Source: Stigmatella ashevillena (lineage in GTDB: Bacteria; Myxococcota; Myxococcia; Myxococcales; Myxococcaceae). Taken from it: a DNA stretch of 64,000 nt. The first letter of the stretch is position 1. The number at the start of each line of letters is the position of its first letter. This document shows positions 9,043-18,423 of this stretch, in pieces. The notes under the pieces are model-generated. The model saw only the letters and a list, made by a program, of their open reading frames with translations. It was not told the DNA's origin and searched no databases. The stretch spans positions 4,954,425 to 5,018,424 of the forward strand of contig NZ_JAQNDM010000002.1 in the NCBI RefSeq assembly GCF_028368975.1, given 5' to 3'. Position numbers and translations under genes: made by a program.

Positions 9043-9564
9043 TCAGCGGACCCGGTCTGCCTGGGCCCGCTGGACGGTTTGCACCAGGTGCGCCTCCGCC
9101 TGGAGCCGCTCCACATGGTGGGAGGGGAGCCCCGCGTGCTCCGCGGCCCGGGCCAGCGCCACGAGGAAGGCCACGCTCACCGGTCCCGGCGCGGGGTTCC
9201 TCGGATCGACGGGGCTGAAGGCCCGTGCGGCGCGGACGGCCCCGGAGGCGGTGCGCACCCGCACCGGACGCTCCCCGGTGGCCAGCCCCAGCAGCGCCTC
9301 CAACCGCGCCACCTGGCCCCACTCCGAGGAGGGCACCGCGCGCAGCAGCCCCATCACCCGCTGACCTGGGGCCTCCACCAGCCGCGCCACCCGGCCTCCC
9401 CAGTCCGGGGAGGGCACGTCGTAGACGAGTCCCACGTCCAGTGCCTCGGCCAGCTCTCCCGGGGGGAGTTCGGGGACTGGCACGCCCTGGAGACGCTCGA
9501 GCACGAGCTCGGGCGCCAACGTCAGGGAGAACACGAACCAGGGAAGCGGGGCGGAGCCGGACAT
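9043..9564 (-). CDS. Gamma-glutamylcyclotransferase-like hypothetical protein
   Basis: 173 residues. The opening WFVFSLTLAPELVLERL, followed by LVYDVPSPDWGG and VMGLLRAVPSSEWGQVARLE, resembles the small AIG2/GGCT barrel. The characteristic YGSN loop and catalytic Glu context are not evident, so the assignment is tentative. It is a single gene between the nuclease and a small secreted protein, about 50 bp from the latter's end, and could share a transcript with it. Confidence 0.55.
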   Translation of the reverse strand: MSGSAPLPWFVFSLTLAPELVLERLQGVPVPELPPGELAEALDVGLVYDVPSPDWGGRVARLVEAPGQRVMGLLRAVPSSEWGQVARLEALLGLATGERPVRVRTASGAVRAARAFSPVDPRNPAPGPVSVAFLVALARAAEHAGLPSHHVERLQAEAHLVQTVQRAQADRVR

Positions 9565-9615
9565 GGTGCCAGTCTGCCCTGCTCCCGGCTCGAACGGCGA
9601 GCGCCGCGGACCGGC

Positions 9616-9945
9616 CTACCGCGCCGCCGTGAGGTACTGGCTGCCTGGGAAGGCGGGCAGGGCCAGGGCCGGGGTGGCGCAGTCCGCCTGTGGCTGGAAG
9701 TGCTGCTCCAGCAGGCGCGTCATCAGCGACGGAGACGTGGAGGCCCGGAAGGGGATGGGGTACTTGCCACCACACCCGTTGAAGATGCGACACGTGGTGA
9801 TGAAGCCGTCGCCCTCGTCACAGCGCCCGCATACCCCATACCCACAATACTCCGCGCACAGCGGGAGCGCTTGTGCGGCGGGGGCGACCGCTGCGGTGAC
9901 GAGAGAGAGTGCCGAGACGAATCCCATCCATGTGTTTCGAGCCAT
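9616..9945 (-). CDS. Small Cys-rich secreted protein
   Basis: 109 residues. The ATG is preceded by AGGAGG six bases upstream. A clear signal peptide (about 1-26, ending AAQA) precedes CAEYCGYGVCGRCDEG and CRIFNGCGG, giving seven cysteines within about 30 residues and probably several disulphides in the exported protein. An open frame extends far upstream, but the ribosome site and signal peptide fix the start here. No family is recognised. Confidence 0.7.
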   Translation of the reverse strand: MARNTWMGFVSALSLVTAAVAPAAQALPLCAEYCGYGVCGRCDEGDGFITTCRIFNGCGGKYPIPFRASTSPSLMTRLLEQHFQPQADCATPALALPAFPGSQYLTAAR

Positions 9946-10010
9946 GTGCAGCCTCCTGTATGACTTGCGGCCCGTGAAGACTATCACCCTGAAACCGGGA
10001 GCGGTTGCGC

Positions 10011-11920
10011 TTAAAGATCGATCCGGGCGCCCAATTCCATCACCTGCTGGGAAGGAAGACGGAAATAGTCCGTCGTGGGATGCGCATTGCGTTGCATCAC
10101 CCCATACAGCCGCTTGAGCCAGCGGGGCTCCCCTCCGCCCCGCTGCGCGCGAACGCTCACCCGTCCCACATAGTAGGTGACCGCCTCGGCCGGATAGGTC
10201 AGCCCACGCTCCCGGGCCTGCCGCAACACCGCCGGCACGTCTGGATGCTCCATGTAGCCATAGCGCGCCACCACTCGGGTGATGCCAGGGCCCAGCGGCT
10301 CCTGGGACACGCGCTCGGACGGGCTCATGGCCGGCACAGGCTCGGTGTGCACCGTCAGCAACACCACGTGTTCGTGCAGCATCCGGTTGTGCTGAAGGTG
10401 GTGCACAAGCACCAGCGGCGTGCCATGGAGGATGCCGCTCAGAAAGACCGCCGTGCCCTTCACCCGGGGCAGGTTGTTCGCGGTCGCCTCTTGCAGGAAC
10501 GCGTCCAATTCCAGGCCTCGGGCGTTGTGGTGGTCGATGAGCAGCCGCCGTCCCCGCTGCCAGACCTCCATCAACAGGAAGGCCGCAGCCCCGACCGCCA
10601 GCGGGAACCAGCCCCCCTCTCGGCCACCTTGAGCACGTTGGCGCCCAGGAAGGACAGGTCCAAGGCGAGGAATACGCCCACCATGGGCATCCACCCCCAG
10701 GCAGGCCAGTGCCACCGCGCCCGCACCACCGCCGCGAAGAGCACCGTGGTGATGAGCATGGTCTCCGCCACCGCCACCCCGTACGCCGCAGCCAGCGCTC
10801 CGGACGAGCGGAACGCCAGCACCACCCCCACACAGGCGAGCATCAACGCCCCGTTCACCCCGGGCAGGTAGATCTGCCCCATGTGCCCCGACGAGGTGTG
10901 GACGATGTGCAGGGGCGGGCAGTAGCCCAGCTGGATGGCCTGGTGCGTGAGGGAGAACACCGCCGAGATGAGCGCCTGGGAGGCCACCACCGTGGCCAGC
11001 GTGGCCAGCGCCACCATGGGGTAGAGCGCCCCACCGGGAAGGGAGCGGAAGAAGGGCGCATCGGTGCTCCCAGGGTGGTGCAACAGCCATGCCCCCTGGG
11101 ACAGATAGCTCAGCAAGAGCGCGGGCAGGGCCAGCATGAACCACGCCCTCCGGATGGGGCGCCGGCCAAAGCTGCCCATGTCCGCGTAGAGCGCCTCCGC
11201 GCCCGTGAGGCAGAGGATGACGGCCCCCAGCACCCGGAAGCCGGGCCAGCCCGATTCCTGGAAGAAGCGCACCGCATGCCAGGGATTGAACGCGGCGAGC
11301 ACCTCCGGCGCGCGCGCCACGCCCCATGCGCCCAACGTACCGATGCTCACGAACCACAGCGCCACGATGGGGCCCAACACGCCCCCCACCTTTCCCGTGC
11401 CAAAGGGCTGCACGGCGAAGAGCGCCAGGAGGATGCCTACCGTGAGCGGAACGACATAGGGCTCGAAGATGGGCGTGGCCACCTTCAAGCCCTCCACCGC
11501 CGAGAGGACCGAGATGGCCGGTGTAATCACCCCATCCCCGTACAGGAGCGCGGCCCCGAACAGCCCCAGCCCCACCGCCCAACCCGGGCCTCGCCGCGAA
11601 GGGCTCTGCCAAAGCAGCGCCACCAAGGCCAGAATGCCGCCCTCGCCATGGTTGTCCACGCGCATCAACAACGTGAGGTACTTGAGGCACACCACCAAGA
11701 AGAGCGACCAGATGAACAGCGACAGGACGCCCAGGATGTTGCCCGGCGTTACCGCCACGCCCTGCGTTGGTAGCACGGCGGCGTCACCCGGTGTCCCTTC
11801 GCCCCCCCTGGGCGCACGGTCTCCGGGCCGCTCGTGCTCAATCCCCAACGTCCGGTCCACCACTGACTGGACTTTTCTCAGTCCTTCCAGTGGGTTACCC
11901 CCCATGACGCGGGGGGCCAT
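10011..11920 (-). pseudogene. kup: kup potassium transporter, frameshifted and lacking helix 1
   Basis: The translated core is clearly the KUP/HAK/KT potassium uptake permease: RVDNHGEGGILALVALL, YGDGVITPAISVLSAVEG, LTGAEALYADMGSFG. Two defects are visible. Near 10620 a run of six G interrupts the frame: one frame ends after NVLKVAER, while the rest of the protein, from GGWFPLAVGAAAF to its stop at 10011, is read in another frame. One more G would join them. In addition, the N-terminal helix with the family hallmark GDIGTSPLY is absent; the residues before TPGNILGVLSL are polar and unrelated. The total would otherwise match the usual length of about 630. Likely non-functional unless both defects are sequence errors. 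Confidence 0.8.
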
Positions 11921-11955
11921 GGGGGCGTGGAAACGTTTTTCAGGGGGAATCGTCC

Positions 11956-12507
11956 GTGAGCCAGAGGATGGGGAACCCGACGGACGAAGAACTCATGGAC
12001 CGTTTCTGCCAGGGAGAACAAGACGCGTTCGAGACGCTCTTCGCCCGGCACGCCGGGCGCGTGCAGGGCTTTCTCACGCGAATGGTGCGGGACGGGCCCC
12101 TCGCGGAGGATTTGCTTCAGACCACCTTTCTGTCCGTCATCCGGGCCCGGGGACGCTTTGAGCCCGGCACCCGCTTCGCGCCCTGGCTGCTGACCATCGC
12201 CGCCAACGCCGCCCGGGATGCGCTGCGCCACCGCCACCACGTGGACGCGTACGCCCGGGAGAACCCCGGTACACCCACCTCCGTGCCGCCGGCTTTGGGA
12301 GATCCCGCCGCGCGCAAGCACATCGAGGATGCGCTGCAGCAGTTGCCTCCGGAGCAACGCGAGGCCGTCATCCTCGCCAAGGTCGAGGGCTGGTCCTTCG
12401 AGGAGATCGCCTCGCTCCGGGAGATCAGCGTGGGCGCCGCCCGCCTCCGGGCCCACCGAGGATACGAGAAGCTCCGGCAGTTGCTGGGCGGGCTGGGAGA
12501 GCCATGA
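11956..12507 (+). CDS. ECF RNA polymerase sigma factor
   Basis: 183 residues (GTG start; ATG at 11968 also possible). Sigma region 2 lies at about 10-80 (DEELMDRFCQGEQDAFETLF, then LAEDLLQTTFLSVIRA), and region 4 at about 120-178 ends with a helix-turn-helix, EIASLREISVGAARLRAHRG. It overlaps the start of the next gene by 4 bp (ATGA), and that gene encodes a six-helix membrane protein of the anti-sigma type. The sigma factor is therefore probably held at the membrane until a signal frees it. It is divergent from the kup remnant with only a 35-bp gap. Confidence 0.92.
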   Translation: MSQRMGNPTDEELMDRFCQGEQDAFETLFARHAGRVQGFLTRMVRDGPLAEDLLQTTFLSVIRARGRFEPGTRFAPWLLTIAANAARDALRHRHHVDAYARENPGTPTSVPPALGDPAARKHIEDALQQLPPEQREAVILAKVEGWSFEEIASLREISVGAARLRAHRGYEKLRQLLGGLGEP

Positions 12508-13166
12508 AGTCCCCTTCCCTCGATGCCCTGCTCGCGCAGGCCCCTCCTTCCCACGCCGACGCCTTGGAACGGGCCCTGGCCGGCGCGCGCCAGGAGTTGG
12601 CCTTGAAGCGGCCGGTCCGCCGGTGGCGCACCCAGGCCGCCTGGGTCTTCGCCACGCCCGTGGCCCTGGTGCTCGCCATCGCCGCGGCCCTGCTCCTCGC
12701 GGGCCAGGCCTCCCTGGACTTCCTGCTCGGGCGGTGGCCCCTCTTCGCGCTGCTGTGGCTCACCGCGGGGGTCTGCACCTGGGGCGCGGTCTCGCCTCGG
12801 GGACGCCGGGCACGCCTCGCAGGCATTGGGCTGGCCACCGCCAGCGCCGCCGCGCTCGTGCTCTCCCGCGGCACGCCCCACACGGCCTCCACGCTCTCGG
12901 GGTGGGTGTGCACCGTCAGCCATGCCGGCGTCGCCTTGTTGCCCATGGCCGTGGCGCTGCTCACCTTGCGCAACGCCGCCTTCCATCCCTTACGGGCCCT
13001 CGTCGCGGGCCTCGCCGTGGGCACCACCGGCGCCCTCGTGGGCGAGTTGGCGTGTGCGCAAGGCTGGCGCCATGTGGCGGGCTATCACCTGTCCGCGTGG
13101 GCCCTCGTCGCGGGCGCGTCGCTCGCGATGTCCAAGTTCCTCAAACCCCGATCCTTTGCCCCATGA
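12504..13166 (+). CDS. NrsF/DUF1109-like membrane anti-sigma factor
   Basis: 220 residues. A basic cytoplasmic N-terminus (about 45 residues) is followed by six hydrophobic helices with short loops. The last loops carry GELACAQGWRHVAGYHLSAW, which resembles the conserved Cys/His-bearing segment of DUF1109 (NrsF-type) regulators of ECF sigma factors. It is co-translated with the sigma factor gene (4-bp overlap) and overlaps the next gene by 4 bp. I infer that it sequesters the sigma factor. The family assignment is from pattern memory only. Confidence 0.75.
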   Translation: MKSPSLDALLAQAPPSHADALERALAGARQELALKRPVRRWRTQAAWVFATPVALVLAIAAALLLAGQASLDFLLGRWPLFALLWLTAGVCTWGAVSPRGRRARLAGIGLATASAAALVLSRGTPHTASTLSGWVCTVSHAGVALLPMAVALLTLRNAAFHPLRALVAGLAVGTTGALVGELACAQGWRHVAGYHLSAWALVAGASLAMSKFLKPRSFAP

Positions 13167-13468
13167 TCCGAGATCCTTCGCTCATCGTCACCGTGGATGT
13201 GGAAGGTGCCCCCGTGCGGATCGGCGAGCCGGTGCGGATCGTCACCGCCTCGCAGGAGGACTCCGTCGATCAGCGGTTCCTCGGACGCACGGGCATCGTG
13301 GTGGCGCTGGTGTTTGACGATCCCTGGCTTCAGTACCCGGCCGATCCCCTGATCCGGGTCCGTGTTCACGGCCTGGGCGAGGACCTGTTCTTCGTGAGGG
13401 AACTCGACGGCGTGTCCGAGCGGGTGGGTCCCCCCTTCCGGGCGTTGCCTCCCGCGCGGGCGTGTTAG
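13163..13468 (+). CDS. Small SH3-barrel-like protein in the sigma operon
   Basis: 101 residues, overlapping the anti-sigma gene by 4 bp, so translation is coupled. The sequence is strand-rich: GEPVRIVTASQEDSVDQRFL, GRTGIVVALVFDDP, YPADPLIRVRVHGLGEDLFF. The G-x-x-G-x-V pattern is that of a small SH3/KOW-like barrel. I do not know a function. Position suggests a helper or target of the sigma/anti-sigma pair. Confidence 0.75.
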   Translation: MIRDPSLIVTVDVEGAPVRIGEPVRIVTASQEDSVDQRFLGRTGIVVALVFDDPWLQYPADPLIRVRVHGLGEDLFFVRELDGVSERVGPPFRALPPARAC

Positions 13469-13482
13469 CGCGCCAGGCCTCC

Positions 13483-14880
13483 TCATCGCATGGACACGGT
13501 CCGGGCTCGCCACTCCGCGGAGCTCCACCGCTGGAAGGTGCCCGAGTCCTGGGGCCGCTCGGCGCTGGCCAGCGGCACCAGCGTCTCGCGCTTGAGCACC
13601 TGGAACGAGGTCTTCACCTTGCCCTCCACTTGCGCCTCGCGTGCCACCAGCAGGCGCGAGCCGTCCGGTGAGAAGCCCGCCAGTTCCACATAGCCGAGCC
13701 CCGGCTCGGTGGCCGCGGGCGTCAGCGTGTCCAGACGCCACTCGGGCCCTTCCTGGTGGAAGACCCACAACTCCGTCCACCCCTCCAGCATCTGCACGGC
13801 CACCGTGACGGCCGAACCATCCGAGGTCCTCCGGATGGAACCCGGCCACACCACACCATAGGTGCAGCGTTCCGCCAGGGGGCTCTCGGTATCGTCTCCC
13901 AGCCGCAGGCACGTCTCTCCGGGACGCGCCTGGCTCAGCTCCAGCACAGGGCCCGCGCCCGCTTTCTCCGGCACCCGCTCCGAGGCCCACCGCGAGGCGC
14001 CCACCCGCACCGCCGCCACCGCATAGGCAGAACGGTCCTCTTCCGCCAGCTCCGACTTCAGCACGCGCGCCAGGGACTCCACGGCGCGCTCACTGGCCTG
14101 GACGCTCGCGTCCACCTCGCCTCGCCGGGCCCGGTGGTAGGCCAGCGCCGCGAACACCTCGGCCCGCCGCACGTGCAGCCGGTTGGCCATCCACGCGGGC
14201 AACTGCGCGGTGTCCACCTGCTCCAGCACCTCTCCCCGCCAGACATCGATCGCCTGGCGCTGCACCGGACCCAGCTCAGGGTCCACGCACTCCGGCCGCG
14301 TCAGCGCGAGCGCCGCCCGCAGCCTCGCCTGCGGGCTCCCCCCGAGCGCCAGCACCCGGCGGAACGCCTCCCCGTCGTAGCAGATGCGGGTCCGCCCCTC
14401 CTGCTCCAGGCTGACCAGCTTCACCCCATACATCCCCGCCACCTCCAAGTGCGCCGCCAGCGCCTCGTCGGTGCTCTTGCGCACGGAGGCCCTTCGGGCC
14501 AGCCGTTCCGCCAGCGTGCCCAGCGCATCGAAGAGCTCCGGCCCCACCTCGTGGGCAGGGGCCGCGCGCAACAGCGCCGCCGCGTACCCGATGCCCAGCG
14601 CCTCCGAGCCCGGCGTGTCCTTCAGGAACTCCAGTACCGCCCGGAGCTGCGGCACGCTCTGCTCTTCCAGGCGATAGACGCGGACCTGGTGCTCACGCAC
14701 GTAGCCGGGGCGCTCGCGGCGGTGGTCGTAGACCTGGAGGTAGCCCTGCCGCTCTCCCCGGACCTCCAGCCACTCGCCCTGCCAGAGGGTGGCCTGGCGG
14801 GTGGCCGCATCCTGGGGGGCCGCGCGCAGGGAGACAGGGTCCTGAACGACGATGGCGATGGTGAGCAGCGTGGCGAGCAT
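13483..14880 (-). CDS. Exported protein with N-terminal SH3-like domain
   Basis: 465 residues. A hydrophobic N-terminus (MLATLLTIAIVV) suggests export. Residues 25-75 (RQATLWQGEWLEVRG, GYLQVYDHRRERPGYV) look like a bacterial SH3 domain. The middle is helical and may be a TPR-like solenoid, and the C-terminal 130 residues are strand-rich (beta-propeller-like: FSPDGSRLLVAREAQVEG). It starts 3 bp after the SPFH gene, so the two are one operon and probably act together at the membrane. It is convergent with the sigma operon, with a 14-bp gap. Confidence 0.75.
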   Translation of the reverse strand: MLATLLTIAIVVQDPVSLRAAPQDAATRQATLWQGEWLEVRGERQGYLQVYDHRRERPGYVREHQVRVYRLEEQSVPQLRAVLEFLKDTPGSEALGIGYAAALLRAAPAHEVGPELFDALGTLAERLARRASVRKSTDEALAAHLEVAGMYGVKLVSLEQEGRTRICYDGEAFRRVLALGGSPQARLRAALALTRPECVDPELGPVQRQAIDVWRGEVLEQVDTAQLPAWMANRLHVRRAEVFAALAYHRARRGEVDASVQASERAVESLARVLKSELAEEDRSAYAVAAVRVGASRWASERVPEKAGAGPVLELSQARPGETCLRLGDDTESPLAERCTYGVVWPGSIRRTSDGSAVTVAVQMLEGWTELWVFHQEGPEWRLDTLTPAATEPGLGYVELAGFSPDGSRLLVAREAQVEGKVKTSFQVLKRETLVPLASAERPQDSGTFQRWSSAEWRARTVSMR

Positions 14881-14883
14881 GGC

Positions 14884-16203
14884 TTATTCCTCCCCGTACT
14901 CGGACGGCTCGCGGGACGGCTCGGAGGCCTGCGAGTACGCGGCTCCCGGGGGTGCGCGCTTCGCGTACTGGGCATCCTGGGGCTGCCCCAGCAGGCCCCC
15001 GGCGATGAAGCCTCCTGCCTGGGGCGGCGCGATGATGACCTGAATCTTGTCGGACAGCTTGTCCGCGAGGGTCTTCTGGATGAGCAGCGGGTTGCGGCTG
15101 ATGAGCTCCGCATCCCGAGCGAGCTGCTCGGAGGCGGCCTTGCCCGTCACCTCCACCCGGTAGGCATCGGACTCGGCCAGCTTGCGGCGGGCATCCGCCT
15201 CGCCCTGGGCCTCGATTCGGCGGGCGTCCGCCTCGGCGCTCGCCTGGGTGAGCCGGCTCACCTTCGAGGCCTCTGCCTCCAACCGCCGCTGTTCGATCTC
15301 CTTCTCCTTGAAGGGCAGGACGTGGCGCATCGCCTCCGCCTTGGCCTTGGCGGCGATGATCTCCTCGCTGCCCGCGGCCTCCGCGTTCTTCTCGCGGCGC
15401 ACCTTCTCCGCCTCCGCGCTCAACTCGGACTCCTTGACCTGCTTGGACTTGAGCTCCAGCGTGTAGCGCATCTTCTCCGCGCTCAGCTCCTCGGCCAGCA
15501 GCGCCTCCACCCCGGCGCGGTACTGCTGCGGCAGATCCACATTGCCCAGGGTGACCGAGCGCAGCACCACGCCATCCTCCCGCAGCAGAGGGGTGATCTC
15601 CGCGGCGATGTCCTTCTGGATCTGCGCCCGGTGCGTGGCGAAGATTTCCCGGACCGTGTGCTGGGCGAAGTGCCGGCGCAGCACGCCATCGACGGAGGGC
15701 TCCACGATTTCACGGCCCACATCCGCCGGGAGCCGCTGGGCCAATTCGGGGATGCGCGCCGGGTCCAATGAATAGCGCAGCGTCACCTCGATGCCGATGG
15801 ACAGCCCCTCCGCCGCCTGGAAGGGCGCGGGGCCATCGGCGCGCAGGCTCCGCTCGGTCCGGTAGACCTGGTCCTTCAGGCTGTAGAGGTAGAGGCGGTG
15901 CACGTGGGGCACCCTCAGGACCCACCCCTCCCGCACCTCGGAGGAGCCGCCCGTGAGCAGGTTCACCCGGATGCCCACCTGCGCGGGCTCAATCACTTGA
16001 ACCGGGGGATGGGACACCAGCGTCGTCCCCAAGACCACCACCGCACTGGTCACCCCCATGCCGACGGTGAGCCACCGGCCCTGACGCGTCAGCAGGAGCC
16101 AGCGCACGCTGGCCACGGCCGCGGCCACCAACGACACCACCGCCGCTTGCACCGCGGCGCCCCCCACACCCAACACTTCCTTCAGCTTCTCTTGGACGTT
16201 CAT
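14884..16203 (-). CDS. SPFH/Band 7 membrane protein (prohibitin/stomatin type)
   Basis: 439 residues. One N-terminal membrane segment (about 40-65, VGMGVTSAVVVLGTTLV) precedes an SPFH domain (about 65-230: PAQVGIRVNLLTGGSSEV, DVGREIVEPSVDGVLR) and a long charged coiled coil (230-380, Glu/Ala/Lys-rich). The tail, about 60 residues, is Pro/Gly-rich. SPFH proteins oligomerise into membrane cages or scaffolds. The start is set at the ATG with GGGAG nine bases upstream, not at an upstream TTG. It is translationally linked to the exported SH3-like protein that follows. Confidence 0.9.
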   Translation of the reverse strand: MNVQEKLKEVLGVGGAAVQAAVVSLVAAAVASVRWLLLTRQGRWLTVGMGVTSAVVVLGTTLVSHPPVQVIEPAQVGIRVNLLTGGSSEVREGWVLRVPHVHRLYLYSLKDQVYRTERSLRADGPAPFQAAEGLSIGIEVTLRYSLDPARIPELAQRLPADVGREIVEPSVDGVLRRHFAQHTVREIFATHRAQIQKDIAAEITPLLREDGVVLRSVTLGNVDLPQQYRAGVEALLAEELSAEKMRYTLELKSKQVKESELSAEAEKVRREKNAEAAGSEEIIAAKAKAEAMRHVLPFKEKEIEQRRLEAEASKVSRLTQASAEADARRIEAQGEADARRKLAESDAYRVEVTGKAASEQLARDAELISRNPLLIQKTLADKLSDKIQVIIAPPQAGGFIAGGLLGQPQDAQYAKRAPPGAAYSQASEPSREPSEYGEE

Positions 16204-16387
16204 GACGATGCTCCCTTGCCAGGAGGGCAATGCAGGAAGGGGGCCTACGTCCGCGGGCCGTCAGCGCCTTCGGGGAGCTTCCCGCGCCCGTGGCCCCACG
16301 GACTCACGGTGCGGCTGGAGGCCCCCGGAAGCGCTCCACAGATGCGTCCCGCGGTCCACGGCCCGCGCTATGCTGGGGCGCACCTTC

Positions 16388-17407
16388 ATGGACTATGAGC
16401 TGCTGAAGTGTCCGGGCTGTGGCGCGAAGTTCCCGCCGCCCGCTTATCTCTGGGGCGCGCTCACGTGCGAGTACTGCGGCGCCACGGCCGTGGCCGCCAC
16501 CGGAGGCTGGCCCCTCGCGCCGCCTCCGCGCCCCGAGCCCCCCTTCGCGCCCCACCTGCCCCGCGCCACCGTGGCGGGGGTCCGCTACGCCGTTCTCGGG
16601 CGCCTGGGGCAGGGAGATGGCAGCGAGGTGTTCCTCGCCCGCCGGGACGCGCGGCTCAGCGAGCGGGTGGTGCTCAAGGTGGCCCGGGCCCAGGAAGACG
16701 CCCACCTCGTCGCCCGCGAGTTCGAGGTGGTGGGCGAGCTGCTCGCCAGCAAGGCCCAGGGCGCCGAGCACTTCAGCCGGCTCCTGCCCCAGCCCGTGGC
16801 GCAAGGGCCCGTGAAGGACCCCGAGGGCACCCCGCGGGCGGCGGCGGTGTACCGCTGGCGGAGCGGCTTCCAGCACACCTTCTCCGAGGTCCTCGACGCG
16901 TACCCCACGGGCGTGGACCCCCGGGCGGCCGTGTGGATGTGGAAGCGCGTGCTCGAGCTGCTCGCGTTCGTCCACGGCAGCGGGTACGTGCACGGGGCCG
17001 TGCTGCCGCCCCACCTGCTCGTGCACCCCCGGGACCATGGGGTGGTACTGGTGGGCTGGTCGAGCGCCCTGCGCTTCGCCTCCCGGCAGCCCCTGCCCGC
17101 CCGGAGCCAGCGGCACCGGCCCTTCTACCCTCCGGACATTTGGAACGGAGCGCCACCCACCCCCGCCACGGACCTGGCCATGAGCGCGCGCTCGCTCGTG
17201 GCCGTGCTCGGGGGCGAGCCGGAGACGGGAAGGGTTCCCCTGTCCGTGCCCCCGCCGCTCGCGGACCTGCTGAAGTGCCAGGTGAATCCGGACCACCGGG
17301 AAGCCCTGGACGATTCCTGGAAACTGAGAGACCGCCTCGACGCCGCCGCGAAGGACGCCTTTGGCCCTCCGCGGTACACCCCCTTCACCCTGCCCGGATG
17401 GGGCTGA
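16388..17407 (+). CDS. Zinc-ribbon pseudokinase
   Basis: 339 residues. The N-terminus is a zinc ribbon (C8-x2-C11, C27-x2-C30). A protein-kinase fold follows: Gly loop GRLGQGDGSEVFL, ATP lysine in VVLKVARAQ, helical C-lobe. The catalytic loop reads HGAVLPPHLLVH instead of HRDxKxxN, and DFG is replaced by GWS, so catalytic activity is unlikely. It begins an operon 30 bp upstream of a vWA gene and a PurA-like gene. vWA proteins beside a zinc-bearing kinase recall the TerY-P triads of Ter stress systems, although no PP2C phosphatase is present. A regulatory or scaffolding role is inferred. Confidence 0.8.
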   Translation: MDYELLKCPGCGAKFPPPAYLWGALTCEYCGATAVAATGGWPLAPPPRPEPPFAPHLPRATVAGVRYAVLGRLGQGDGSEVFLARRDARLSERVVLKVARAQEDAHLVAREFEVVGELLASKAQGAEHFSRLLPQPVAQGPVKDPEGTPRAAAVYRWRSGFQHTFSEVLDAYPTGVDPRAAVWMWKRVLELLAFVHGSGYVHGAVLPPHLLVHPRDHGVVLVGWSSALRFASRQPLPARSQRHRPFYPPDIWNGAPPTPATDLAMSARSLVAVLGGEPETGRVPLSVPPPLADLLKCQVNPDHREALDDSWKLRDRLDAAAKDAFGPPRYTPFTLPGWG

Positions 17408-17437
17408 GCGCCCGCACCAATAAAGGATTGAGACGCC

Positions 17438-18415
17438 ATGGGACACGGAAGCTACAGCTACGAGGCACACGAGGCGATGACCCGGGCCCGCTCGGACCGG
17501 CCCGTCCAGGAGGTCTTCACCCAGGTCCACTGCCACCCGTTGATGGACCCGCGCGGGGTGAAGATCCGCGAGAGCCGGGACAGCCCCGCCCACCCCCGCT
17601 CCCTGGGCATCGTGTTCGCGCTCGACGTCACCGGTTCCATGGGCGCCATCCCGGACCTGCTGGCGCGCCAGTACCTGCCCACCTTCATGAAGACGCTGCT
17701 GGACTCCGGGGTGCAGGATCCCCAGGTGCTCTTCATGGCCGTGGGAGATGCCAACCATGACCGCGCCCCCTTGCAGGTGGGACAGTTCGAGTCCGCCGAG
17801 CGCCAGATGGACCAGTGGCTCACCTGGACCTATCTGGAAGGCGGCGGCGGGGAGTTCGGCGTCGAGTCCTACGAGCTGGGCATGTACTTCGCCGCCCGCC
17901 ACACCCAGATGGACTGCTGGGCCAAGCGCCAGCACCGGGGCTACTTCTTCATGACGGGGGACGAGCGGCCCTACCCGTACGTCTCCCGCAAGCAGATCGG
18001 CGAGCTCATCGGCGCGCCGCTGGAGAAGGACCTTCCCACCGAGCAGGTGGTGGACGAGTTGCAGCGCACCTTCGAGCCGTTCTTCCTCATCCCGGACCTC
18101 GACCGGCTGCGCCACTGCGAGCGCGCATGGAGGGATCTGCTCGGCGACCGGGTCATCAGCATGGAGAACCCAGTAGACACCGTGGCCGTGGCCGCGGGGC
18201 TGGTGGGCCTGTGCGAGGGCGTCTTCCCGGATCTCGACGCGCTCGTCCGGCGGCTGGAGAAGGAGAACATGCCGCGGCAACGGCTGGGGGCGGTGGTGCG
18301 CTCGCTCACCCCGTTCGCGGCCCTCCTGGAGCGGGATGGTGTCCCCAAGCCCCGGCTCAGCGGGAGCGCGGACCTGCCCACCGGCGAGGGCTCCTCGGGT
18401 TACGGCCGCCGCTGA
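17438..18415 (+). CDS. vWA-domain protein
   Basis: 325 residues. The vWA domain starts at about residue 55. The metal (MIDAS) motif is D63-V-T-G-S, with later conserved Thr/Asp positions around TGDERPY. The N-terminus GSYSYEAHEAMTRAR and the segment CHPLMDPRGVKIRESRDS are shared almost residue for residue with the paralogue at 40941-41846, so they define a subfamily. vWA domains bind ligands or partner proteins through a divalent metal. It lies between the pseudokinase (30-bp gap) and the PurA-like gene (8-bp gap), so the three are almost certainly co-expressed. Confidence 0.85.
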   Translation: MGHGSYSYEAHEAMTRARSDRPVQEVFTQVHCHPLMDPRGVKIRESRDSPAHPRSLGIVFALDVTGSMGAIPDLLARQYLPTFMKTLLDSGVQDPQVLFMAVGDANHDRAPLQVGQFESAERQMDQWLTWTYLEGGGGEFGVESYELGMYFAARHTQMDCWAKRQHRGYFFMTGDERPYPYVSRKQIGELIGAPLEKDLPTEQVVDELQRTFEPFFLIPDLDRLRHCERAWRDLLGDRVISMENPVDTVAVAAGLVGLCEGVFPDLDALVRRLEKENMPRQRLGAVVRSLTPFAALLERDGVPKPRLSGSADLPTGEGSSGYGRR

Positions 18416-18423
18416 GGGCTCCC

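Noticed and set aside
9946-10833. Upstream extension of the small Cys-rich protein into the kup region
   Set aside because: The frame is open but the product is Arg/Gly noise; AGGAGG and a signal peptide place the start at 9945.
16304-18280. Minus-strand open frame over the pseudokinase and vWA genes
   Set aside because: It is a high-GC mirror frame with no recognisable domain, while the plus strand encodes two aligned families.
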